A DNA stretch of 7,243 nucleotides from E44-bin32 sp034430615. Its GTDB lineage: Bacteria; Chloroflexota; Anaerolineae; Anaerolineales; E44-bin32. The position numbers and the translations under genes were made by a program. The DNA lies in NCBI GenBank assembly GCA_034430615.1, contig DAOUEJ010000067.1, positions 1 to 7,243 of the forward strand. Direction: 5' to 3'. This document shows, one piece after another, positions 1-5,280 of the stretch (position 1 is its first letter; each line of letters opens with the position of its first letter). The notes under the pieces are model-generated. The model had not been told where the DNA came from, ran no database searches, and worked only from the letters and a program-made list of their open reading frames with translations.

Positions 1-551
1 GCACCCATGGTGCCAAACAAGCTCCCTGGAAATGGCAAGAAATAGGGGAGCGTAACCGCAGTCTTGTGATAACGGGCAGCGAAGTAATGTCCAAATTCGT
101 GGGCGATCAGGATTGCCAGCAAGCTAAGGGCAAAACTTAGGCCATTGGGTATATTCCTCAAAACCGCTAGCAGCAGTCCGCGCAGCGAGGGGTCGACCGG
201 TCCTTCCAACCCATATAAAGCACCAGCGACGAGAACGCTGAGGACTGTCAAGGAAAACAATACAGCATTGATCCAGTGGTTGGAAGGCTGAGGGTGTACA
301 ACTCCAGGCAGCGCCAAGATCGTATCCAATCCATCTTCCTGGCGTAAATTGAGGGTGACATCTTCCCAAAGAAATACCGAGTCGAGCCGGTCGAAGGCCT
401 CCATCGAGTCAACCAGCAGCCGTCCTCGCACTTTTAAAAGGAAACCCAGGCGCTGATCACCCGTCGTAAGCTCTTCGACGGCCATCACCTGCCTAATCGC
501 TGGCATCAATCGATCGTTCAACCCCATTACCACCGACCCCTGATCAGCCAT
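1..551 (-). CDS. M50-family site-2 protease (EGY/S2P-like), 3' part missing
   Basis: Intramembrane zinc metalloprotease of family M50, cut off by the left edge; about 183 N-terminal residues are visible. Seen: reading from the ATG at 551, the frame is open to position 1. Residues 1-90 look soluble, residues 96-114 form a hydrophobic helix, and residues 138-150 lead into the zinc-binding motif HEFGH at residues 151-155 (coding positions 101-87). The motif is followed by YFAARYH, then YFLPFPGSLFGTMGA. The last segment resembles the PYFxP...GtfGA stretch after HExxH in plant EGY proteases and their bacterial relatives. The second zinc ligand motif (NxxPxxxLDG) should lie outside the window. A GAGGG ribosome site sits 9 nt before the ATG. 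The gene lies 27 nt downstream of the tRNA-Sec on the same strand, so the two may be co-transcribed. The substrate is unknown; relatives cleave membrane-anchored regulators or other membrane proteins. The family call is firm, the role is open. Confidence 0.9.
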   Translation of the reverse strand, partial: MADQGSVVMGLNDRLMPAIRQVMAVEELTTGDQRLGFLLKVRGRLLVDSMEAFDRLDSVFLWEDVTLNLRQEDGLDTILALPGVVHPQPSNHWINAVLFSLTVLSVLVAGALYGLEGPVDPSLRGLLLAVLRNIPNGLSFALSLLAILIAHEFGHYFAARYHKTAVTLPYFLPFPGSLFGTMG

Positions 552-577
552 ACCGGAATACCCTCGGGAAAGAAAGG

Positions 578-671
578 CGGGAGTGGATGGGAGTCGAACC
601 CACCGCGGCCCGCTGTGCGGCCCGCCACCGATTTTGAAGACCGGGGAGCCCACCGGGACCCAACCACCCCC
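578..671 (-). tRNA. selC: Selenocysteine tRNA (tRNA-Sec, anticodon UCA)
   Basis: Reads UGA as selenocysteine, working with SelB and a SECIS element. Folding the minus strand by eye gives an 8-bp acceptor stem (GGGGGTGG with CCACTCCC, one G-U pair) and a 6-bp D stem (GGGTCC with GGGCTC) closed by the 4-nt loop CGGT. Next comes a 5-bp anticodon stem around the loop CTTCAAA, with anticodon TCA at 637-635. The variable arm is long and GC-rich (about 8-9 bp with one G-G mismatch). A 5-bp T stem encloses the loop TTCGACT, and the discriminator is G. The 8-bp acceptor, extended D stem, long variable arm and UCA anticodon are together diagnostic of bacterial tRNA-Sec; the D loop, anticodon loop and T loop match those I recall for E. 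coli selC. The next genomic bases are CCT, so CCA is not encoded and must be added enzymatically. Plus-strand open frames across this region are spurious. Confidence 0.96.
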
Positions 672-683
672 ATGGATTGCGCT

Positions 684-712
684 AGCATACCGCATCGGAT
701 GGGCGGCGACAA
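684..712 (-). promoter_or_regulatory. Predicted sigma70-type promoter of tRNA-Sec
   Basis: On the minus strand a -35 like TTGTCG (712-707) is separated by 17 bp from a -10 like TATGCT (689-684). The implied start is near 677, a few bases before the tRNA 5' end at 671. Spacing and position fit a dedicated tRNA promoter that could also serve the downstream protease gene. This is a consensus match by eye only. Confidence 0.55.
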
Positions 713-751
713 GGTTGGTGCTTCCCACGCAGTCCATCTGGCTGGCCTGTG

Positions 752-770
752 GATCCTCCGTCGCAGGATC
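752..770 (+). repeat. Inverted repeat GATCCT-7 nt-AGGATC before the SDR promoter
   Basis: A perfect 6-bp inverted repeat with a 7-nt loop is followed on the plus strand by the T-rich stretch TTTCTTTA. It lies in the divergent region between tRNA-Sec and the SDR gene, just upstream of the SDR -10 element. It could be an operator half-site pair, or a weak terminator blocking transcription that enters from the tRNA side. No plus-strand gene lies upstream of it in the window, so the terminator reading lacks an obvious client. Confidence 0.35.
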
Positions 771-792
771 TTTCTTTACCCCTTCGGATTCC

Positions 793-801
793 TGCTACAA
801 T
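793..801 (+). promoter_or_regulatory. Predicted extended -10 promoter of the SDR operon
   Basis: TGC followed by TACAAT forms an extended -10 element (TGn plus a 5/6 match to TATAAT). A T-rich stretch around 771-778 sits where a weak -35 would lie. The predicted start near 808 leaves a short leader of about 17 nt before the ATG at 825. It would drive the three-gene operon up to 4056. Confidence 0.5.
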
Positions 802-824
802 CCAAAACATCACGGGAGGCTCCT

Positions 825-1547
825 ATGCGTTTATCTGAGCGTGTCGCCATTATCACGGGTGGTGGGCGCGGGATTGGAAAAGCCATCGCACTCGCATTCG
901 CAGATCAAGGCGCCAAGCTGATTGTGGCTGCGAGAACCTGGCCCGAACTCGAGGAGACTGCCGGTCTGATCACATCTTCGGGCGGCGAGGCTCTTCCTGT
1001 AACTTGCGATGTCTCGGATGAGGAGCAAGTCAAAGCATTGGTCTCAACGACAGTCGATCGTTTTGGGAAGGTTGATGTCCTGGTAAACAATGCCGGGGTT
1101 GGGAATTTACGACCGGTATATGCCATCCCGAAACAATCCTTTGAAAGTGTCCTGGCTGTTAATCTGATTGGTACATTTCTATGCACGAAGCATGTATGGA
1201 GACCGATGCGTGATCAGGGTGGTGGTGTCATCATCAACGTATCCTCCATTGGAGGTCTGCGCGGCTATCCACTGCTCGCGGCCTACTGCGCCAGCAAATG
1301 GGGGCAGATCGGATTTACTAAGGCATGCGCTGAGGAGGGCAAAGCCGTCAATATCCGGGTGAATGCGATTGCCCCGGGAAAAGCCGATACAGCATTCAGG
1401 GCACAAATCAACGAAGACAAGGACAGGATGCTCTCCGCCGAAGACCATGTAGGAGTCTGTGTGTTCCTCGCATCAGATGAATCCCGATACATTACGGGGC
1501 AGGTTATTCCACTCGAGTGGTACGGCCCTGAGAGAACGTCAGGATGA
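825..1547 (+). CDS. Short-chain dehydrogenase/reductase (SDR), classical type
   Basis: NAD(P)-dependent oxidoreductase of 240 residues with a Rossmann fold, cytoplasmic. Seen in order: cofactor loop TGGGRGIG (residues 11-18), Arg37 at the end of strand 2 (tends to favour NADP), CDV at 61-63, NNAG at 88-91, Asn113, Ser141, and the YxxxK pair Tyr154/Lys158 (YCASK), then RVNAIAPG near 178-185. The catalytic tetrad is complete, so it should be active; the substrate cannot be read from the sequence. The C-terminus is odd: after ITGQVI, where most FabG-like SDRs continue into a VDGG-type end, this one has PLEWYGPERTSG, so the substrate or oligomer contact there has diverged. The frame stays open upstream into the tRNA region, but the ATG at 825 is preceded by GGGAGG with 5-nt spacing and matches the family N-terminus. 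The stop overlaps the next start (ATGA). Confidence 0.92.
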   Translation: MRLSERVAIITGGGRGIGKAIALAFADQGAKLIVAARTWPELEETAGLITSSGGEALPVTCDVSDEEQVKALVSTTVDRFGKVDVLVNNAGVGNLRPVYAIPKQSFESVLAVNLIGTFLCTKHVWRPMRDQGGGVIINVSSIGGLRGYPLLAAYCASKWGQIGFTKACAEEGKAVNIRVNAIAPGKADTAFRAQINEDKDRMLSAEDHVGVCVFLASDESRYITGQVIPLEWYGPERTSG

Positions 1548-2839
1548 CCGGGCTGCTTCCCCTCTCTCGACTCTCATCTTCATGGCACCGGTTGGTAGAG
1601 ATCACTCGAGTACTTCCAATCACGGTTGCCTTTTGCGCGCTGTGCCTTGCGTCCTGTTCGACCGCGCCGGCAGAACCCAGTTCCACCCTCCCGGTTGAAA
1701 CGATTACACCAGCACAGCTCGGCCCAACAAGTACCTATACAACTCTCACAGCGACACGGGTGCCAGTTACACCTACTGCTACACTAAGGCCAATCGCACC
1801 GATCTCGGAGTCAGACTGGATCCGTGGGCCAGCTGATGCACCGATCCAGATCCTGTTGTATTCAGATTTCCAGTGCCCCTACTGCATAGCGTTCGCCGAA
1901 GTACTTGCCGAAGCGGAATTACTTCACCCGAACGAAATCCAGGTGATCTACCGCCATTTCCCACTCGTAAGTGTGCATGATAAGGCCACGCTTGCAGCAC
2001 AGATATCCGAAGCTGCTGGGGCACAAGGTGCCTTCTGGCCAATGCACGATCTGCTCTACGGAAAGACGGGGGAGTGGGTTCAGCTCTCTCCTTCGGATTT
2101 CCTTACATGGGCGTTGGAGCAAGCTGAACTGCTTGGACTTAATACAGTTCAGATGGAGAATGAACTGGCTGCCGGTGCCTATGCGCAGAAAATCAACGAG
2201 GCCTACCAATTTGCACGCGAATCCGGAATCCTGGGAACGCCATTCATCTTCTTTAATGGCTATTGGTTTCGGCTCGACCCATCCCTCAGCAACCTTGAAG
2301 CGGCGATACGCCTTGAACTCGTCGCACAGCAACAAATGAGCTCCCCTGCAACTTATCCGCTTGACCCGGAGGCGGTGTACATTGCCAAATTAATTACGAA
2401 CCTCGGGATAATCGAAATTCAGCTTTTGCCTGGAGAGTCCCCGAAAGCAGTTGAAAATTTCCTTGGCCTGGCTGCAGCCGGTTGGTTCGATGGGAATCCA
2501 TTCTTCGAGGTAATCCCCGGTCGACTGGTTGAGACCGGCGATCCGTCAGGCACTGGATTCGGCGGCCCTGGGTATACATTCGCCGATGAAATATCGCCCA
2601 GATTAACCTTCGATGTGCCCGGGCTGGTCGCCATGTCGTCCATCGCACCCGATACAAACGGCAGTCAATTCTTTATTAGCCTGGCTCCGCTCCCCGATCT
2701 GACCGGAACACGTACGATTTTCGGGCGCGTGATCACAGGCCTGGAATTCCTTCAAGGACTTGCGGCGCGCGAGCCCATCACTGACCTGCTCGAGCCGCCC
2801 CAGCTCAGCATCGAGAGAGTCGAGGTTGAACCACGATGA
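1544..2839 (+). CDS. Lipoprotein fusing a DsbA-like thioredoxin domain to a cyclophilin-like domain
   Basis: Predicted membrane-anchored extracytoplasmic folding or redox protein, 431 residues. Seen: a basic N-region, a hydrophobic segment about 23-35 and a lipobox LASC with Cys38; then a Thr/Pro-rich linker, about 40-86. A DsbA/thioredoxin_4-type domain, about 88-260, has CPYC at 111-114 and the cis-proline motif GTP with Pro233. A cyclophilin-type domain, about 277-425, has FFEVIPG (320-326), TGDPSGTGFGGPGY, and NGSQFF at 372-377. The thioredoxin domain keeps its active site. The cyclophilin domain does not: Glu322 stands where catalytic Arg55 of human cyclophilin A lies (FHRIIPG) and Glu330 stands at the Gln63 position, so isomerase activity is doubtful and a binding role is possible. 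The start codon overlaps the SDR stop and no other ATG precedes the signal peptide. The stop overlaps the PrsW start. Domain calls are firm; the physiological client is unknown. Confidence 0.9.
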   Translation: MTGLLPLSRLSSSWHRLVEITRVLPITVAFCALCLASCSTAPAEPSSTLPVETITPAQLGPTSTYTTLTATRVPVTPTATLRPIAPISESDWIRGPADAPIQILLYSDFQCPYCIAFAEVLAEAELLHPNEIQVIYRHFPLVSVHDKATLAAQISEAAGAQGAFWPMHDLLYGKTGEWVQLSPSDFLTWALEQAELLGLNTVQMENELAAGAYAQKINEAYQFARESGILGTPFIFFNGYWFRLDPSLSNLEAAIRLELVAQQQMSSPATYPLDPEAVYIAKLITNLGIIEIQLLPGESPKAVENFLGLAAAGWFDGNPFFEVIPGRLVETGDPSGTGFGGPGYTFADEISPRLTFDVPGLVAMSSIAPDTNGSQFFISLAPLPDLTGTRTIFGRVITGLEFLQGLAAREPITDLLEPPQLSIERVEVEPR

Positions 2840-4056
2840 CTAACCCCGAAGAAAATAGAGATCCACTGGCAATCGCCCTGGGAGTGGGGAGTTTAACCAT
2901 GGCAGTGCTGACGCTGCTCGGGGTGGGAATCATCATCCTGATTACCGCATTCACGCTGCTCACTGGCAATAGTTCTGCAGCCCAATCGAGTTGGACCTTG
3001 ATCGCGCTCCTGCTAAGCCTGACAGCATTGTCTGTACCCGGGGTATATTTCGGATTCAAGTACCGCCGGGCAGATAGCGTGTACGCCAAAGTGGGACCTC
3101 CAGTTCAGGCTGGGGTGCTGGTGCTCATCTTTGCGCTCGTGCTCATCAGCGGCTCATGGATCCTCCGTATCCAGGGCCTCCTTACCTGGCTGTCCCCGTT
3201 TCTGCACGTCCTGGCCGCTGGCATCCCGGTACTCATCGCCACCTTTGTTGTCATCCGGCGAGGCGAGCGAATTTCACTTACTCGATCCTGGGGCTCGTTC
3301 TTGAGCGGGCTCTGGCTCGCTCCACTCGCGGCGCTTATTCTCGAGATCACACTGGCAATTCCACTTCTAATCGTGCTCTTCCTCGGAACATCGAATGCTC
3401 TCAATACCCCCCGCCTGCTCGAAGGGCTGGCTCAGTCCCCGGGAAATCCTGAAACCCTACTATTGGAGCAATTGAACACGCTGCTCAACCAACCGCTGGT
3501 CGTTGCCGGAATCCTGGGTTACCTGTCGGTAGCTGTTCCAATCATTGAAGAAATCGCTAAGTCGCTTGGGACGTGGTTCCTGATCCGGCGGAAACTAACC
3601 CCCTCCCTAGCCTTTGTCGGCGGAACGCTCTCCGGAGCTGCCTACGGGTTGTTTGAGGCATTCTTCCTGGCCCAACCGGGCGAGGAATGGATGGCCTTGA
3701 TGATCGCCCGGGCCGGGGCCACAATGATGCACATGTTCACTGCGGGCCTTACTGGAATGGGCATCTACTACGGCGTAAAAGAGCGACGGTGGGGGAAAGC
3801 AGCCCTATTCTATACTGCAGCAATCACGCTCCACGGTGTCTGGAACGTTGCCGCTCTCGGGATCGGCCTAGAGGATCTTGCTCAGATCGTAGCCAACCCG
3901 ATCGTCGATCCTGACCTATCCAGGGTGATCGCCTTGATTTCATCGGGGTTCCTGCTGATCATGACCTCAGGTGCGGCCTTCGGGTTGTGGAAGATCCCAC
4001 GCCGACTCTGGCGGGATCAGGGCGAATCGGAGGGCGGAGTCGTCGATCCGAGCTGA
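2836..4056 (+). CDS. PrsW-type (M82) intramembrane metalloprotease
   Basis: Polytopic membrane protein of 406 residues, with roughly nine to ten hydrophobic segments. The PrsW-family signatures are present: EEIAK (Glu238, Glu239, Lys242), matching EExxK; LFEAF with Glu274, matching the FE motif; His299 in MMHMF; and HGVWN at 333-337. These residues are thought to form the metal site in the membrane. In Bacillus subtilis PrsW starts degradation of the anti-sigma factor RsiW. No anti-sigma factor or sigma factor is next to this gene, so its substrate is unknown. Compared with the minimal family, this protein has a long N-terminal portion (residues 1-200, about five hydrophobic segments) before the catalytic core, and a short cytoplasmic-looking tail rich in charged residues. 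Translation is probably coupled to the upstream lipoprotein gene through the ATGA overlap. Its last 40 bp overlap the end of the opposite-strand dedA gene. Confidence 0.88.
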   Translation: MTNPEENRDPLAIALGVGSLTMAVLTLLGVGIIILITAFTLLTGNSSAAQSSWTLIALLLSLTALSVPGVYFGFKYRRADSVYAKVGPPVQAGVLVLIFALVLISGSWILRIQGLLTWLSPFLHVLAAGIPVLIATFVVIRRGERISLTRSWGSFLSGLWLAPLAALILEITLAIPLLIVLFLGTSNALNTPRLLEGLAQSPGNPETLLLEQLNTLLNQPLVVAGILGYLSVAVPIIEEIAKSLGTWFLIRRKLTPSLAFVGGTLSGAAYGLFEAFFLAQPGEEWMALMIARAGATMMHMFTAGLTGMGIYYGVKERRWGKAALFYTAAITLHGVWNVAALGIGLEDLAQIVANPIVDPDLSRVIALISSGFLLIMTSGAAFGLWKIPRRLWRDQGESEGGVVDPS

Positions 4057-4700
4057 TCAGCTGCACCCGGATGCATACCGCGCCGGATGTGATGATACAA
4101 ATAGTAAACGAGGCCGGCGATGATCACGATAGCGATAGGAATATCAAAGGGTCTCATGATTGCCCGCAATTCCTCCCAGCGCGACCCGAAAACGAAACCC
4201 CCATACGCTAATCCCCCGCACCAGATGGCCGACCCAATTAAAGTGTAGAGCGTAAACGGGATCAGCCGGGTGCGGGTGACACCGGCAGGGAATGAGATGA
4301 ATGTTCGCACGATTGGCAGCAGGCGGGAGATGAAAGCGGTCCAATCCCCCCAGCGCGCAAACCAATGATCAGCGCGTACAAGATCTTGAGTGTTGATCAT
4401 CAAGTAACGGCCATAGCGTGCGAGGAAAGGTCTGCCACCCCAAGCCCCAAGCGCGTAGGAAAATAAAGAACCAACCGTGCAGCCCACACCACCCCAGAGT
4501 GCGCCATGGTATATGGCTTCCAGAGCGCTTCCACCGCGCGCTTCTATCAGCAACCAACCCGCGAGAGGCATCGTTACCTCGCTTGGAATGGGAATATTCG
4601 CACTCTCGAGTGCCATGATCCCTACGACACCACCCCAGCCAATATTCTGGAATAGGTTCGTGAGGAACTCGATGATCGCATGCTCTAGCGATAGCGGCAT
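4017..4700 (-). CDS. DedA-family membrane protein (SNARE-associated/VTT domain)
   Basis: Integral membrane protein of 227 residues from the DedA/VTT family, members of which are linked to lipid flipping (such as undecaprenyl phosphate or phospholipids) and to proton-motive-force maintenance. Seen: N-terminal amphipathic or re-entrant region about 5-50 with Glu32 and the IPIPSE motif (Glu41); glycine-rich helix 66-90; the hallmark FISRLLPIVRTFISFPAG at 123-140 with Arg126 and Arg132; two further hydrophobic helices about 146-168 and 180-196; then a short soluble tail. An in-frame ATG ten codons upstream (4730) would give a longer protein. The start at 4700 is preferred because AAGGAGG lies 4 nt before it and because the upstream ATG would fall inside a terminator-like hairpin. 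The gene is convergent with PrsW and its last 40 bp lie within the PrsW coding region. The lipid substrate cannot be assigned. Confidence 0.92.
   Translation of the reverse strand: MPLSLEHAIIEFLTNLFQNIGWGGVVGIMALESANIPIPSEVTMPLAGWLLIEARGGSALEAIYHGALWGGVGCTVGSLFSYALGAWGGRPFLARYGRYLMINTQDLVRADHWFARWGDWTAFISRLLPIVRTFISFPAGVTRTRLIPFTLYTLIGSAIWCGGLAYGGFVFGSRWEELRAIMRPFDIPIAIVIIAGLVYYLYHHIRRGMHPGAADQLGSTTPPSDSP
4051..4062. repeat. 12-bp perfect palindrome at the PrsW stop codon
   Basis: AGCTGATCAGCT is fully self-complementary and contains the PrsW stop codon TGA. There is no T-tract on either side and no loop, so it is unlikely to be an intrinsic terminator. It may be coincidental, or a protein-binding site. 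Confidence 0.4.
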
Positions 4701-4704
4701 GTGT

Positions 4705-4711
4705 CCTCCTT
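4705..4711 (-). promoter_or_regulatory. Ribosome binding site of dedA
   Basis: A full AAGGAGG on the minus strand lies 4 nt before the ATG at 4700. This decides the dedA start in favour of 4700 over 4730. It begins only a few bases after a T8 tract. Confidence 0.8.
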
Positions 4712-4713
4712 GC

Positions 4714-4740
4714 AAAAAAAAGTCGGGCATGTGCCCGGCC
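4714..4740 (-). terminator. Terminator-like hairpin and T8 tract in the dedA 5' leader
   Basis: On the minus strand the arms CGGGC and GCCCG (4737-4733 and 4728-4724) enclose the loop ACAT and are followed by eight T residues (4721-4714). Outside the stem there is one C-A mismatch and then a further G-C pair. This has the shape of an intrinsic terminator, but it sits between the predicted dedA promoter and the dedA ribosome site, with the hairpin starting only a few bases after the predicted transcript start. It may attenuate dedA, or act as a 5' stabilising hairpin. Confidence 0.6.
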
Positions 4741-4750
4741 AGATATGCGG

Positions 4751-4781
4751 ATTATAGCCTAGAACTCGACCAAATTACCAA
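4751..4781 (-). promoter_or_regulatory. Predicted dedA promoter
   Basis: A perfect TATAAT occurs on the minus strand at 4756-4751. The best -35 candidate is TTGGTA (4781-4776) with a long 19-bp spacer, so the -35 is weak. The predicted start is near 4744, giving a leader of about 45 nt that contains the hairpin. The -35 overlaps the palindrome at 4777-4789. Confidence 0.55.
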
Positions 4782-4790
4782 TGATTGGTC
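4769..4790. promoter_or_regulatory. Operator-like palindrome between dedA and the Roadblock gene
   Basis: ACCAAT-G-ATTGGT (4777-4789) is a perfect 6-bp inverted repeat around one central base. An outer GACCAA (4769-4774) also pairs with TTGGTC (4785-4790). It overlaps the weak dedA -35 and lies about 20 bp upstream of the opposite-strand TTGACA, a suitable position for a dimeric regulator acting on both promoters. No regulator gene is visible nearby. Confidence 0.45.
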
Positions 4791-4808
4791 CAGCAGTAGG
4801 TAGGATTC

Positions 4809-4837
4809 TTGACACTCCCCTACCGCTATGCTACAGT
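4809..4837 (+). promoter_or_regulatory. Predicted strong promoter of the Roadblock-V4R genes
   Basis: A perfect TTGACA (4809-4814), exactly 17 bp, then TACAGT (4832-4837) preceded by TGC at 4829-4831 as an extended -10. The predicted start is near 4844, about 50 nt before the chosen ATG at 4896. Coding frames that begin within this element are therefore not real starts. Confidence 0.75.
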
Positions 4838-4895
4838 ACCGCCGCTCTATTGGAACAGCACCTGCCTCATGCGAGACTGGAGCGTGGCGCCAAGC

Positions 4896-5261
4896 ATGTC
4901 ACGAACCGAGCAGATGGTCGACAGACTCCGAGCACTACAGGCCTCATCCCCAGATGTGGAGGCTTCGGCCGTGGTGAGCGTAGATGGGCTCACGATGGCT
5001 TCTGCACTACCTGCTGATGTTGAAGAAGATCGCGTTGCGGCAATGTCCGCAGCGATGCTCTCCCTTGGTGAACGTATCGCGACCGAACTGGGCCGGGGTG
5101 AGTTGGATCAAGTTTATATCCGGGGAGCGCAGGGCTTCGTTATTCTCATGGCTGTAGGCAGCGGAGCAGTGCTCACCGTCCTCGCCCGCGAACAGGCCAA
5201 GCTGGGGCTCCTCTTCCTCGACATGCGCCGGGCTACCGAAGATCTCACTGAACTCCTCTGA
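4896..5261 (+). CDS. Roadblock/LC7 domain protein
   Basis: Small cytoplasmic protein of 121 residues that is essentially one Roadblock/LC7 domain. Seen: N-terminal helix (MSRTEQMVDRLRAL, 1-14), strand ASAVVSVDGLTMAS (23-36), helix 44-65, strand pair DQVYIRG...GFVILMAVG (71-88), strand AVLTVLA (91-97), and C-terminal helix LGLLFLDMRRATEDLTELL. Bacterial members such as MglB act as dimeric regulators or GTPase-activating partners of small Ras-like GTPases, but no GTPase gene is in the window. An in-frame ATG at 4869 would add nine residues. The ATG at 4896 was chosen because it gives the usual family N-terminus and length; neither start has a strong ribosome site. It is followed after 19 bp by the V4R gene, presumably in one transcript from the promoter at 4809-4837. 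Confidence 0.88.
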   Translation: MSRTEQMVDRLRALQASSPDVEASAVVSVDGLTMASALPADVEEDRVAAMSAAMLSLGERIATELGRGELDQVYIRGAQGFVILMAVGSGAVLTVLAREQAKLGLLFLDMRRATEDLTELL

Positions 5262-5280
5262 GATTGGTAATCGATCAAAC

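Noticed and set aside
615..824. N-terminal extension of the SDR by 70 codons
   Set aside because: The extension would be antisense to tRNA-Sec and would cross the predicted promoter. The ATG at 825 has a GGGAGG ribosome site and matches the SDR family N-terminus.
583..921. Plus-strand open frame of 112 codons starting inside the tRNA-Sec region
   Set aside because: It runs antisense to the tRNA and then out of frame into the SDR gene, and its translation shows no domain-like pattern.
1545..1600. UGA at the SDR end read through as selenocysteine
   Set aside because: The SDR is already full length, the UGA forms an ATGA overlap with the next gene, and the frame beyond it does not resemble an SDR tail.
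3159..3168. Second copy of GGATCCTCCG, also present at 751-760
   Set aside because: A 10-bp match inside the PrsW coding region without the inverted partner; most likely chance.
4701..4730. DedA start at the upstream ATG (4730)
   Set aside because: That ATG lies within the loop and stem of the terminator-like hairpin and lacks a ribosome site, while AAGGAGG precedes the ATG at 4700.
4809..4895. Longer Roadblock start at the TTG at 4809 or the ATG at 4869
   Set aside because: The TTG at 4809 is the start of the TTGACA -35 box. The ATG at 4869 would add residues not typical of the family, and neither it nor 4896 has a strong ribosome site.
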